64,000 nucleotides of DNA from Lysobacter firmicutimachus (GTDB lineage: Bacteria > Pseudomonadota > Gammaproteobacteria > Xanthomonadales > Xanthomonadaceae). The translations under genes were made by a program, and so were the position numbers. Location: the NCBI RefSeq assembly GCF_037027445.1, contig NZ_JBANDL010000002.1, positions 186,001 through 250,000 on the forward strand, read 5' to 3'. Under the pieces are notes generated by a model. It did not search any database. It saw only the letters and a list, made by a program, of their open reading frames with translations, and was not told the DNA's origin. Shown here piece after piece: positions 9,522-18,768 of this stretch. Positions within the stretch are counted from its first letter, which is position 1. The number at the start of each line of letters is the position of its first letter.

Positions 9522-10229
9522 ATGCAGCGCTTGCTCCTTGCCGCAACGATGCTCTTCCTGTGCCCCACTGCCGCAGTCGTTGCAGGCGAGGTGTCGCGCA
9601 CGGGCAGCGCCGAATCGCGAGACGTCGGCTTCGAGGGGCTGTTCGACGGACGCAGCCTGCAGGGCTGGCACAACCACGGGCGTCGCGGCGAGCCGGTGCG
9701 CGGTTGGGCGGTGGTCGACGGTGCGCTGGTGCGTAGTGGCGACGGCGGCGATCTGGTCAGCGACCGCGACTACGCCGATTTCGAACTGCTTATCGAGTGG
9801 AAGATCGCGCCGGGCGGCAACAGCGGCATCTTCTACCGCGCCAGCGAGAATGCGCAGCCGATCTACCGCAGCGCGCCGGAGTACCAAGTGCTCGACGATC
9901 TGCGTCATCCCGATGCCGCCAACGGACCCGACCGTCTGGCCGGCGCCTTGTACGGCCTGTATGCGCCGAGCCGGAAAGCCGCCCGCCCGGCGGGCGAGTG
10001 GAACCGCAGCCGCATCCTCGTACGCGGCGACGCGGTCGAGCACTGGTTGAACGGCGTCAGGCTGGCGGACTTCCGGATCGGCTCGCCCGACTGGAACGCG
10101 CGCTTGGCGCACAGCAAATTCAAGGATTGGCCGGAGTTCGCCGCCGCGCGCCGCGGCGCGATCGGCCTGCAGGATCACGGCGACGAAGTGGCTTATCGCA
10201 ATATCCGGATACGCAATCTCGAGCCGTGA
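9522..10229 (+). CDS. Secreted DUF1080 (3-keto-disaccharide hydrolase-like) protein
   Basis: A 235-residue protein with a signal peptide (MQRLLLAATMLFLCPTAAVVAG) and one DUF1080 domain, a LamG-like jelly roll. Family signatures are visible: FEGLFDGRSLQGWH at the start, GGNSGIFYRA in the middle, and IGLQDHGDEVAYRNIRIR at the end. Family members are found in sugar-catabolism loci, and some cleave 3-keto-glycosides. Catalysis is not shown for this one. GAGG at 9514-9517 supports the ATG at 9522. It sits between the two CrbSR genes without an obvious link to acetate. Confidence 0.85.
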   Translation: MQRLLLAATMLFLCPTAAVVAGEVSRTGSAESRDVGFEGLFDGRSLQGWHNHGRRGEPVRGWAVVDGALVRSGDGGDLVSDRDYADFELLIEWKIAPGGNSGIFYRASENAQPIYRSAPEYQVLDDLRHPDAANGPDRLAGALYGLYAPSRKAARPAGEWNRSRILVRGDAVEHWLNGVRLADFRIGSPDWNARLAHSKFKDWPEFAAARRGAIGLQDHGDEVAYRNIRIRNLEP

Positions 10230-10251
10230 TCACGAGGCAATCTCTGGCCGT

Positions 10252-10938
10252 TCATCGGACGGCTTGATTGAAGTTTCGGACAACCTTGTATTTTATCGCG
10301 CGGTTGGTTGCTTCAACGATTTCAATTTCGGCGCCTTTGTAGCCGATCGTCATGGACTCCCCTAAGTCGTACTCGACATCGTTGTTGAACGACGGGCGAG
10401 CTATGTTGTTAGAAAACTCTCTATACGAAATGTTGATTTTGTTGCCTATGCGGCCGCTGTAAAGCAGGGTCTGCTGGAAGCCGTCTTGGGTAAGGGCGGG
10501 GCGCTTCACTCTGGTGAAAGGCGCGTTCTTGCTGCAAACCTTGGCTCCGAAAACGGATACCCCGCATAGTGTGGGCGAAGACTTGGACACAAGTAGTGTT
10601 CTGTAGGGGTCTGCGAGCAGCGACTTGTCTACTTTTCCGCCCTCTGGACTTGGCTCGGGGCGATAGAACTCGTTCTTGCCATCCTCACCTTCTCTCACGT
10701 AATAGCCTCTGGAAAAGGTATAGGCGCCGAGCACTCCGACTTTAACTGTGTCGTGCAGGAGGATGGCGTCGCTTTCCACATATTTTCCCTGCTGAAGCAT
10801 CGTTCCGCCCACTTCGGCGGTCACCACTTGCCCCAGCGGCGGTTCGCTGATCTCAACCGCAACGGGTCGGTAGTTGGTGTTGGTCGTAGCGCAGCCGGAA
10901 ATGAAGAGCGGCGCTAGGGCGAGGATTGCGCGTTTCAT
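10252..10938 (-). CDS. Unknown lipoprotein, base composition lower in GC than neighbours
   Basis: A 228-residue predicted lipoprotein: a short signal followed by the lipobox LFISGC, so Cys16 would be lipidated and the protein anchored in the membrane facing the periplasm. No family recognised. Two Cys (in TLCGVSVFGAKVCS) may pair. Codon use and composition differ from the window: in 10261-10320 I count only 27 G or C in 60 bases, against roughly 70 percent nearby, suggesting recent acquisition. GGAG precedes the ATG at 10938. It lies between the convergent DUF1080 gene and crbS. Confidence 0.75.
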   Translation of the reverse strand: MKRAILALAPLFISGCATTNTNYRPVAVEISEPPLGQVVTAEVGGTMLQQGKYVESDAILLHDTVKVGVLGAYTFSRGYYVREGEDGKNEFYRPEPSPEGGKVDKSLLADPYRTLLVSKSSPTLCGVSVFGAKVCSKNAPFTRVKRPALTQDGFQQTLLYSGRIGNKINISYREFSNNIARPSFNNDVEYDLGESMTIGYKGAEIEIVEATNRAIKYKVVRNFNQAVR

Positions 10939-11046
10939 CGATGAGCGCTCCGAATGCCAGCCATTGATGGATTGAGCCTGCGCTAGGCTTCAACACGCGC
11001 AACGTGATTTCCGCGATGCACCGGCCATGGGCGCCCGCGGCCCGGC

Positions 11047-14000
11047 TCAGTTCAGCGCCTGCCGCTGCGCCGCCAGAAACGCACGCAGCGAGGCCGGCTT
11101 GATCGGTTTGGTCAGCACCCGGCAGCCGCGTTCGCGCGCGGCGTGCTTGAGCGCGTCGCTGCCGTCGCCGGTGAGCAGCGCCGCCGGCAGGACGAAGCCG
11201 AGGCGCTCGCGCAGGGCGTCGATCGTAGCCAGGCCGTCGAGGCGGTCGTGCAGGTGGTAGTCGACCAGCGCCACGTCGGGCGCCTGGTCGAGCAGGGCCA
11301 GGGCGTCGTCGACGGTGGCGGCGAGCAAGGCGGTCGCGCCCCAGCGGTCGAGCAGGGCTCGCATGCCGTCGAGGATTTCGCGGTCGTTGTCGATGCACAG
11401 CACGCGCAGGCCGGCGAGCGAATCGCCCAGGGCGGTGTGGGCATTGCCGGCGGCGGCGGCGGCGCGCGGCGCCTGGCCGCAGGGCACGGCGATCGAGAAC
11501 ACGCTGCCGCGGCCGATCTGCGAGCGCACCCGCAGCGGATGGTCGAGCGTGCGGGCGATGCGCTGGCAGATCGACAAGCCCAGGCCGAGACCGCGTTCGC
11601 CGCCGCCGCCGGGCTGATCGAAGCGGCGGAACTCGTCGAAGATCTGCTCCAGGTGGTGCTCGGGAATGCCGGGGCCGGTGTCCCAGACCTGCAGTTCGAC
11701 GTAGCCCGGTTGCGCCGGCTCGGAGCTGGGCCGTGCGCGCGCCGCCATCAGCACGCCGCCCTCGCGGGTGTAGCGCAAGGCGTTGGCGAGGAAGTTCTGC
11801 AGCGCGCGGCGCAGCAGGCGGCGGTCGCTGCGCACCGGCATCGAGTCCTGGGCGGTGCGAACGCGCAGCTCCAGGCCGCGGCCGGCGGCGCTGGGCGCGT
11901 ACTGGGCGGCGAGTTCGCGCAGCAGTTCGCCGGCCTCGAAGTCGCTGAGTTCCGGGCGCAGCGCGCCGGCGTCCAGGCGCGAGATGTCGAGCAGGCCGTC
12001 GAGCAGGTCTTCGGCGGCGCGCAGCGACGCGTCGACGCGTTCGGCCAGTCGTCGCTGCTCGCCGGGGTCGGCGCTCTCGCGCAGGGCGGTGGTGAACAGG
12101 CGCGCGGCATTGAGCGGCTGCAACACGTCGTGGCTGACCGCGGCCAGGAAGCGGGTCTTGGACTGCTGCGCCGATTCGGCTTCCTGGGTGCGTTGCTCGA
12201 CGCGTTGCTCCAGGGTTTCGTTGGCTTCGCGCAGAGCCTGCTCGGCGCGTTTGTAATCGGTGACGTCGCTGTAGCTGGTCACGTAGCCGCCGCCGACCAG
12301 CGGGCGGCCCACCATTTCGATCACCTGGCCGCTGGCGCGCACGCGTTCGAACACGTGCGGCGCGCCGGCGCGCAGGTGGGCGAGGCGGCGCCGCACCTGC
12401 TCGTCGATGTCGCCGGGACCGAGTTCGCCGCGTTCGGCGTTCCAGCGGATCAGGTCGCTGACCGGACGGCCGACGTAAAGCATGCCGTCGGGGTAGTCGA
12501 GCAGTTCCTGATAGCGCCGGTTCCAGGCCACCAGGCGCATCTCCGGGTCGACCACGCTGACGCCCTGGCTGATGTTTTCCAGGGTGGTCGACAACACCTG
12601 CCGATTGAAGCGCAGCTCCTGGTTGGCCTCGTCGAGCAGGGCGACGACTTCGCCCAGCTCCATACCCGAACCGCGCAGCGCGCTGGTCAGGGTCAGGCGC
12701 GCCGAGGCGGCGCCGATCGCCGCGGCCAGCAGGCGCTCGGTGAACTGGGCCAGGGCGCGGTCGGCCAATTGTTCGGGCTGCCAGGGGCGGCCCTGTTGCT
12801 GGGCGTAGTCCTCGAACGCGCGGCGCGCATGGCGTTCGCCGACGATGCGCTCGGCCAGCGCCAGCAGATCGCCGCTGCGCACGCTGCCGGCCCAGCCGCC
12901 GGGGCCGAGCGCCGGACGCCGCACGTACGGGTCGAGGAACGAGGCGGCCAGCAGCTGCTCCTGCAGCCGCGGCCGCTGCCGCGCGGACACGAACAGGAAC
13001 GCGCCGATATTGGACAGCAGCGACCAGAACGTGCCGTGGGTCAGGCCGTCCCAGCCGACCAGGCCGAACAACTGCTCCGGCCGCAGCCAGCCGATGCCGA
13101 GCGGACCGGTGGCGAGCCAGTCGCCGCCGATCCAGCCGCCGCGCGCCAGCGCCGGCAGCAGCAGGGTGTAACTCCACACCGTCGCGCCGGCGATCAGGCC
13201 GGCCAGCGCGCCGGCGCGGCTGGCGCCGCGCCAATACAAGCCGCCGATCAGCGCCGGTGCGAACTGGGCGACCGCTGCGAAGGCGAGCAGGCCGTGCTGG
13301 GCCAGGCCGTTGGCGCCGAGCGAGCCGCGGTGATAGGCATAGGCCATCAGCGCCAGCACGACGATGGTGAGGCGGCGCACCCACAGCACCTGGCGATCGA
13401 GTCCGGCGCTGTCGCGCAACGCGCCGCTGCGCAGCAGCAAGGGCACGATCAGGTCGTTGCTGACCATGGTCGACAGCGCCACGCTGGAGACGATGACCAT
13501 GCCGGTCGCGGCCGAGAAACCGCCGATGTACACCGCCAGCGCCAGCGCCTGGCGATCGAGCTGCAGCGGCAGCGCCAGCACGTAGGTGTCGGGCGAAACG
13601 CCGCTGGAGGCCAGCAGCGATTCGCCGGTCAGGGTGATCGGCACCACCAGCAGGGTGATCAGCAACAGGTAGCCGCCGAACAGCCAGCGTGCCGGGCGCA
13701 GATCGTTGGGGTCCTGGCATTCGACCACGGCGACATGGAACTGGCGCGGCAGGCAGACGATCGCGGTGAAGGCGAGCAGGGTCTGGGTGACGAAGCCGGC
13801 CGGCAGCCCGGGCTGGATCACGATGTGCGCGGCATCGCCGATGCGCTGGGCGAGGCTGCCGTCGCCGGGCAGGTGGATCAGCGCGAACACGCCGATGGCG
13901 ATGAAGGCCAGCAGCTTGACCAGCGACTCCAGCGCCACCGCCAGGACCATGCCGTGGTGGTGCTCGGTGGCGTCGATGCGGCGAGTGCCGAACAGGATCG

Positions 14001-14511
14001 CGAACACCGCCAGCATCATCGCCACGTAGAACGCCGGATCGGCGAGCAGGCCGCGGTCGGCCGGCACGCCGGCCAGCACTTCCACGCTCATCGCCACCGC
14101 CTTGAACTGCAGCGCCACGTAGGGCACCGCCGCGGTCAGTGCGACCGTCGCGACCAGCGCCGCCAGGCCGGGCGCGCGGCCGTAGCGCGAGGACAGGAAG
14201 TCGGCGATGGAGACGATGCGGTGTTCGCCGGAGATCAGCACCAGGCGTTCGAGAATGCGCCAGCCGAAGGCCAGCATCAGCAGCGGGCCGAGGTAGATCG
14301 GCAGGAACCCCAGGCCGGTGCGCGCGGCGGTGCCGACCGCGCCGTAGAAGGTCCACGAGGAGCAGTACACCGCCAGCGCCAGCGAGTACACGGCGGTGCG
14401 CAGCCAGCGCGCGCGCGGCGTGCGTTCGCGCTGATCGCCGTAATAGGCGACCGCGAACAGCAGGCCGACGTAGCCGGCCGATACCAGCAGCAGGATCCAG
14501 CCTGGGATCAA
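11047..14511 (-). CDS. crbS: CrbS-like hybrid histidine kinase with a sodium/solute symporter domain
   Basis: A 1154-residue inner-membrane sensor. Domains in order: a 12-13 TM sodium:solute-symporter (PutP-like) domain (about 1-500), a linker of STAC type, a PAS domain (about 620-730), HisKA with FLAAVSHDVLQPLNAARL (His794), HATPase (VWDTGPGIP, GLGLGLSICQRIA), and a C-terminal receiver with LVDYHLHD (Asp1084). This architecture defines the CrbS/CbrA-type kinases; with acs and a LuxR regulator nearby, CrbS is favoured over CbrA. It would sense acetate or flux through the transporter-like domain. The start is TTG at 14511, since no better in-frame start keeps the first helix; no strong ribosome site is seen. 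Confidence 0.86.
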   Translation of the reverse strand: MIPGWILLLVSAGYVGLLFAVAYYGDQRERTPRARWLRTAVYSLALAVYCSSWTFYGAVGTAARTGLGFLPIYLGPLLMLAFGWRILERLVLISGEHRIVSIADFLSSRYGRAPGLAALVATVALTAAVPYVALQFKAVAMSVEVLAGVPADRGLLADPAFYVAMMLAVFAILFGTRRIDATEHHHGMVLAVALESLVKLLAFIAIGVFALIHLPGDGSLAQRIGDAAHIVIQPGLPAGFVTQTLLAFTAIVCLPRQFHVAVVECQDPNDLRPARWLFGGYLLLITLLVVPITLTGESLLASSGVSPDTYVLALPLQLDRQALALAVYIGGFSAATGMVIVSSVALSTMVSNDLIVPLLLRSGALRDSAGLDRQVLWVRRLTIVVLALMAYAYHRGSLGANGLAQHGLLAFAAVAQFAPALIGGLYWRGASRAGALAGLIAGATVWSYTLLLPALARGGWIGGDWLATGPLGIGWLRPEQLFGLVGWDGLTHGTFWSLLSNIGAFLFVSARQRPRLQEQLLAASFLDPYVRRPALGPGGWAGSVRSGDLLALAERIVGERHARRAFEDYAQQQGRPWQPEQLADRALAQFTERLLAAAIGAASARLTLTSALRGSGMELGEVVALLDEANQELRFNRQVLSTTLENISQGVSVVDPEMRLVAWNRRYQELLDYPDGMLYVGRPVSDLIRWNAERGELGPGDIDEQVRRRLAHLRAGAPHVFERVRASGQVIEMVGRPLVGGGYVTSYSDVTDYKRAEQALREANETLEQRVEQRTQEAESAQQSKTRFLAAVSHDVLQPLNAARLFTTALRESADPGEQRRLAERVDASLRAAEDLLDGLLDISRLDAGALRPELSDFEAGELLRELAAQYAPSAAGRGLELRVRTAQDSMPVRSDRRLLRRALQNFLANALRYTREGGVLMAARARPSSEPAQPGYVELQVWDTGPGIPEHHLEQIFDEFRRFDQPGGGGERGLGLGLSICQRIARTLDHPLRVRSQIGRGSVFSIAVPCGQAPRAAAAAGNAHTALGDSLAGLRVLCIDNDREILDGMRALLDRWGATALLAATVDDALALLDQAPDVALVDYHLHDRLDGLATIDALRERLGFVLPAALLTGDGSDALKHAARERGCRVLTKPIKPASLRAFLAAQRQALN

Positions 14512-15248
14512 GGGCGCGGCGTCGGGTGGATGATGCGGTCGAGTTTACGGCCTCGGCGGCGGCTACGGACCGCGGCGGGCCTGCGACTTGGGCCGGGCGG
14601 TTCGCAGGAACGGCGGCAGCCGGGTTTGCCGCGGTCGTGGGCCGATTCAGGGCGCCACTCGAGCCGTCGTGTCGGCGTGGGCCGGAGCGCTCGAACGACC
14701 TTCAAGCCGTCGCGTCCGCGCAGGCGGGTCTCCGGAGACTCCGGCGCGATGCCCGGCGCGATGCTGGGTGAAGCCCCGGACTCCCGTTTTCATGGGGAAG
14801 ACGAGAGGAGGCTTTCGTGGACATGACGACAGGCGAGGTGGCGCGGTGGTTTGCGTGCGGGCCGCGTCGGCGCGCCCTGGAGGGCGCATGCACGAGGCGC
14901 CGGAGCGCCACCGAGCCGCGCATTGCTGTCCTGCCGCATCGTGGGATGCCGCGCGCGCAACGTCCTGAACGTTGTCCACCCTCGCCACAGTCGGGTTGAG
15001 CCGTCTATCAAGGTTCCGCGCTGCGTCCGCGCTCCCGCGCCGCGGAGCCTACCGCGATCACGGTTTGCCGCGTCCGCATTTGCCAAGGTCGCCCGCGCAC
15101 GGCCGGGCCAGGCCGTGCGCCATCCCAGTCACCCCCGGCGCAGCAACCGCCACGCCTGTCCGCCGCCCGTTGCCGGCGCGGCGGACCGGCGCGCGTCCGC
15201 ACGCTTCCCTGTTGCCTTCGCGCCACCACGCCACAGGAGGATTCGCGA
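14512..15248. other. Intergenic region upstream of crbS and the first protease
   Basis: 737 bases between divergent genes with no supported coding sequence; frames in all phases lack protein-like composition. It should contain promoters for crbS (left) and for the protease (right), but no clear boxes or operators were recognised. The last six bases before the spacer to the protease start are a strong AGGAGG (15235-15240). Confidence 0.5.
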
Positions 15249-16508
15249 ATGAACCACGGACTGCAGAACCCGCCCGTTTCCAAGTTGCTCGCTGTCAAGT
15301 CGCTGGCTCCCGCGGTGCTCGCCGCGGCCTTGGGCCTGGCGCTGCCCGCCGCGGCGCAGACCGCGCCCGCGCCGCTCAAGATCGCCGACGTGCGCGCGGT
15401 CGACCTGCAGTTGGGCGCGCAGCCCGGCCGCGTGGGCCGCGCCGGTGTCGATGCGGGCGCCAAGGCGGTGGAGATCCGTACCCCCGATGCATCTTTCATC
15501 AAGGTGCATTTCGAACACTTCTCGCTGCCGGCCGGAGTGACCCTGGAAGTCGCCAGCCCGGACGGGCGCGAGGTGTATCGCTACAGCGCCGACCGCCGCG
15601 ACGGCCACACCGTCGCCGCCGATCTGGGCGAAGACGGCAAGACCCGCTTCTCGGCGATGTCGATCTCCGGCCCGGTCGCGGTGCTGCGTCTGGTCGGCGC
15701 CGCGCGCGAGCCGTGGCGTGCCGATCACGGAATCAAGGTGTCGCGCTATCTGGAAGGCTATCCGGAAGACATGCTGCCGGAGCTGCAGAACGAAGGCTTG
15801 CTGAGCACCGACGCCGGCGGCAAGTCGATCTGCGGCACCGACAACAAGCAGGCGGCGGCCTGCTACGTCACCAGCGACCCGTTCGCCTACGCCCGCTCCA
15901 AGCCGGTGGCGCGCGCGGTCATGAGCGGCGGCAGCCTGTGCACGGCATGGCGTGTGGGCGCGCAGAACCGCATGTTCACCAACAACCACTGCATCAGCAC
16001 CGCCGCCGGCGTGGCCGGCGCCGAATTCTGGTTCAACTACCAGCGCAGCACCTGCACCGGTGCGCAGGCGACGGTGACCAAGGTCGCCGGCGACCAGATG
16101 CTCAAGACCAACACCACGCTGGACTACACGCTGTTCACGGTGAAGAACTTCGCCAGCATCTCCGGCTTCGGCTATCTCGGCCTGGACCCGCGCGCGGCGG
16201 TGGCCAACGAAGGCCTCTTCATCGCCGGGCATCCGGGCGGGCGGATGAAGGAGCTCAGCATCGCCGACACCCAGAACAGCGGCGGCAAGTGCCGCGCCGA
16301 TGCGCCCAGCGTCACCGGCAATGCGCCCAACAGCGACGTGGGCTATTACTGCGATACCGAAGGCGGCAGCTCGGGCTCGCCGGTGATCGCGCGCTCCAGC
16401 GGCAAGGTGCTGGCGCTGCACCACTTCGGCGGCTGCTTCAACTCCGGCGCGAAGATCTCGCTGATCTGGCCGCAGGTGTCGACCTACTTCGGCGGCGTGA
16501 TTCCCTGA
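15249..16508 (+). CDS. Secreted trypsin-like serine protease (lysyl-endopeptidase-like), copy 1
   Basis: A 419-residue preproprotein. Signal peptide to about residue 37 (LPAAAQ), then a propeptide of about 150 residues (FIKVHFEHFSLPAGVTLEV block), then a chymotrypsin-fold protease starting near KSICG (192-196). The triad is visible: His247 in FTNNHC, Asp292 in LDYTL, Ser375 in EGGSSGSPV. Several Cys (195, 205, 231, 248, 269, 348, 368, 396) suggest disulfides. Layout resembles Achromobacter and Lysobacter lysyl endopeptidases, but specificity cannot be read with certainty. ATG at 15249 follows AGGAGG. Likely exported for extracellular protein breakdown. It is followed by a close paralogue. Confidence 0.88.
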   Translation: MNHGLQNPPVSKLLAVKSLAPAVLAAALGLALPAAAQTAPAPLKIADVRAVDLQLGAQPGRVGRAGVDAGAKAVEIRTPDASFIKVHFEHFSLPAGVTLEVASPDGREVYRYSADRRDGHTVAADLGEDGKTRFSAMSISGPVAVLRLVGAAREPWRADHGIKVSRYLEGYPEDMLPELQNEGLLSTDAGGKSICGTDNKQAAACYVTSDPFAYARSKPVARAVMSGGSLCTAWRVGAQNRMFTNNHCISTAAGVAGAEFWFNYQRSTCTGAQATVTKVAGDQMLKTNTTLDYTLFTVKNFASISGFGYLGLDPRAAVANEGLFIAGHPGGRMKELSIADTQNSGGKCRADAPSVTGNAPNSDVGYYCDTEGGSSGSPVIARSSGKVLALHHFGGCFNSGAKISLIWPQVSTYFGGVIP

Positions 16509-16530
16509 TGCGACGCGGCTGAGCGACGTG

Positions 16531-16562
16531 CGGCTCCGGCGCCGATATCGGCGCCGGAGCCG
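16531..16562 (+). terminator. 32-bp perfect palindrome after protease copy 1
   Basis: A perfect palindrome of two 16-base halves (CGGCTCCGGCGCCGAT and its complement) meeting at GATATC, 22 bases after the stop codon. It can form a very stable hairpin in RNA but has no following T tract. It most likely ends or stabilises the protease transcript. Confidence 0.6.
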
Positions 16563-16884
16563 TGCGCACGACGGCGTTCCGGGGCGTCCGCGCGCGATCG
16601 GTGCCGCGGTTGCGGAAAGCCGCTGGCCTGCGGCGCGGCGACGATCTAGGGCTGCTGCGCTCCGCGACGGCGCCGCACGTTCAGCCGATGCGCACACCCG
16701 CGTTGCGCGGTGCGTTCAAGTTCCGGACATCGGCCGACCGAATCTGATGCGGTTCACGTTTATGCGCGCAATCGGCCGCGCCCGGCGCGCCTGTGCGGCG
16801 CCGTCGCTGTGCAAGCTCGTGCCCGGCGCATGCGCGACGATCGACGTCGCGCAGCGAGCGCCGGGTCGTCATCAAGGAGACGAT
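16563..16884. other. Spacer between the tandem proteases
   Basis: About 320 bases without a supported gene. The last part carries AAGGAGA (16874-16880), the ribosome site of protease copy 2. A promoter for copy 2 is expected here, since the palindrome at 16531-16562 probably ends the first transcript; none could be assigned by eye. Confidence 0.45.
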
Positions 16885-18120
16885 ATGTCCATCGCAAACC
16901 TGCCGTTGTGTACGCTCGGCCTGTTGGTGAGCGCCTGCCTGTCCACCGCATCGGCGTTCGCCGCCGAGCGCCCGGCGCCGCTGCGCGCCGGCGAAACCCG
17001 TGCCATCTCCCTCAGTCTGGGGCCGCAGCAGGGCCTGTCGAAGTCGGCCTGGTCCAAGCCGGTGCAGATCCGCGCTGCGGACGCGGCCTACATCAAGGTG
17101 CATTTCGAGCACTTCGCTTTGCCCGCCGGCGTGACCCTGGAAGTGTCGGACCCGCAACGCCGCGAGGTGTACCGTTATAGCCAAGGCGACCTGGGCCGGC
17201 ACACCGTCGATGCGAGCCTGGGCGAAGACGGCAAGACCCGTTTCGGCGCGATGTCGGTCGCCGGCGACACCGCGGTGCTGCGCCTGGTCGGAACGCCGAC
17301 CGAACCGTGGGCGCCGCATCACGGCGTGCGCATCAGCCGTTACGACGAAGGCTTTCCGCAGCCGCTGATGGGCGAGTTGGGCGAGGCCGGCCTGCTCGGC
17401 GGCGATGCATCGTCGAAGTCGATCTGCGGGGCCAAGGACAGCCGCCCGGTGGCCTGCTACGCCGCCACCGATGCGACGGCGGTCGCGCGCTCCAAGCCGG
17501 TCGCATTGATCCTGCTCAACGGCACCAAATGGTGCACCGCCTGGCGCGTCGGCGCGGGCAATCGCGTCTTCACCAACAACCACTGCCTCGACAGCGCCGC
17601 GGACGTGGCCGCGTCCGAGTACTGGTTCAACTACCAGGCCACCACCTGCGCCGGCACCGCCAGCGGCGCGGTGACCAAGGTCGCCGGCGACCAGATGCTC
17701 AAGACCGACCAGACCCTGGACTACACCCTGCTGACGGTGAAGAACGCTGCCGCCATCTCCGGCTTCGGCTATCTCAGCCTGGACGTGCGCAAGCCGGTGG
17801 TCGGCGAAGAGATGTACATCAGCGGCCATCCGGCGACGCGCATGAAAGAGCTGTCGGTGGTCAGCGATCGCGACGGCGGGGGCCGTTGCAAGATCATCGA
17901 TGCCGATGCGGACGGCTACGGCACCGATACCGATGCCGGTTACTACTGCGACACCGAGGGCGGCAATTCCGGTTCGCCGGTGTTGGCGCGCTCTTCGCAC
18001 AAGGCGGTGGCGCTGCACCACTTCGGCGGCAGCTGCAACCTGCAGGCGCCCAACCGAGGGGTGAAGATGCAATTGATCTGGCCGCAGGTGAAGTCGTTCT
18101 TCGGCAACGTGGTGCCTTGA
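16885..18120 (+). CDS. Secreted trypsin-like serine protease (lysyl-endopeptidase-like), copy 2
   Basis: A 411-residue paralogue of the preceding protease, with the same signal-propeptide-protease plan. Signal peptide ends near ASAFA (residue 26). The propeptide carries the shared block KVHFEHFALPAGVTLEV, and the protease starts near SKSICG. Triad: His233 (FTNNHC), Asp279 (LDYTL), Ser362 (EGGNSGSPV). The two proteins are alike along their whole length, including AGDQMLKT and GYYCDTEGG, so they arose by tandem duplication. They differ around 325-350, where copy 2 has the acidic insert DADADGYGTDTDAG, and near CNLQAPNRG, so specificity or calcium binding may differ. AAGGAGA precedes the ATG. 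Confidence 0.88.
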   Translation: MSIANLPLCTLGLLVSACLSTASAFAAERPAPLRAGETRAISLSLGPQQGLSKSAWSKPVQIRAADAAYIKVHFEHFALPAGVTLEVSDPQRREVYRYSQGDLGRHTVDASLGEDGKTRFGAMSVAGDTAVLRLVGTPTEPWAPHHGVRISRYDEGFPQPLMGELGEAGLLGGDASSKSICGAKDSRPVACYAATDATAVARSKPVALILLNGTKWCTAWRVGAGNRVFTNNHCLDSAADVAASEYWFNYQATTCAGTASGAVTKVAGDQMLKTDQTLDYTLLTVKNAAAISGFGYLSLDVRKPVVGEEMYISGHPATRMKELSVVSDRDGGGRCKIIDADADGYGTDTDAGYYCDTEGGNSGSPVLARSSHKAVALHHFGGSCNLQAPNRGVKMQLIWPQVKSFFGNVVP

Positions 18121-18133
18121 TTCGAGGCGCCGT

Positions 18134-18162
18134 CGCGAGGCCGCGGACCGCGCGGCCTCGCG
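18134..18162 (+). terminator. GC-rich hairpin after protease copy 2
   Basis: A 12-base stem (18134-18145 with 18151-18162, CGCGAGGCCGCG and its complement) closes a 5-base loop, 14 bases after the stop codon. No T tract follows. Likely transcript end. Confidence 0.55.
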
Positions 18163-18481
18163 GCGTCGAATCATGGCGACGGCGGCGGTGGATACCGGTT
18201 TTTTATTGGGTGCCGGGACGGGGAAAACCGCGACGCATCCGATTGAACGTCGTCTCCGCGGAAGTGGGCGTCGCTTTACTTCGGCATGAACCCGCGGGGC
18301 TTTATCGGGGTATGGCGCTGAAGCCTCTGGATGCCCGCCTGCGCGGGCGTGGCGGTTTGGAGAGGTGGCGCCGAGCCCGCCCGTCGCCGTTCCCGCGACG
18401 CCGGGAGGCCGGGAGGCCGGAGTGCTATCCAGGCGCGGCCTCGGGGCCTCGATCCTCTCTCCAATCCCGAATCCCGAAAAG
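18163..18481. other. Intergenic repeats between the protease and ribosomal-protein genes
   Basis: No gene supported. A small palindrome around 18333-18348 (GCCCGC...GCGGGC) and a fragment of the GGGATTN-type array (18461-18478, CCAATCCCGAATCCCGAA) were seen. Across the terminator, at 18524-18543, ATTCCCGC and GCGGGAAT form another REP-like hairpin of a type common in Xanthomonadaceae. Confidence 0.5.
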
Positions 18482-18505
18482 AAAAAACCCGCCACGAGGG
18501 CGGGT
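18482..18505 (-). terminator. Rho-independent terminator of rpmB-rpmG
   Basis: On the minus strand, a stem ACCCGCC/GGCGGGT (18499-18505 with 18487-18493) is followed by a run of six T residues (complement of 18482-18487). It lies about 85 bases past the rpmG stop. Confidence 0.8.
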
Positions 18506-18590
18506 TCTTTCCGAAGGCTCTGGATTCCCGCTCTCGCGGGAATGAGGCGATGGCAGCGGCGTTCGCGCCGGGCGCGAACGCGCCATGGCC

Positions 18591-18755
18591 TCACTTGATC
18601 TTGCCTTCCTTGTAGATCACGTGCTTGCGAACGACGGGGTCGTACTTCTTGACCTCCATCTTGTTCGGGGTGTTCTTCTTGTTCTTGTCGGTCGTGTAGA
18701 AATGACCGGTGTTGGCCGTCGAGATCAGGCGGATCTTGTCGCGCTTGGAAGCCAT
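18591..18755 (-). CDS. rpmG: 50S ribosomal protein L33
   Basis: A 54-residue basic protein starting [20 protein letters not shown] and ending KEGKIK, the standard L33 sequence of the large ribosomal subunit. It has no cysteines, so it is the zinc-independent (C-minus) form. GAGGAGG precedes the ATG at 18755. It is 13 bases downstream of rpmB, the usual pair. Confidence 0.97.
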   Translation of the reverse strand: MASKRDKIRLISTANTGHFYTTDKNKKNTPNKMEVKKYDPVVRKHVIYKEGKIK

Positions 18756-18768
18756 GGTTCAGTCCTCC

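Noticed and set aside
11143..14826. Very long plus-strand reading frame opposite crbS
   Set aside because: Its Gln/Arg/Gly-rich sequence has no domains, and it mirrors the conserved kinase on the other strand.
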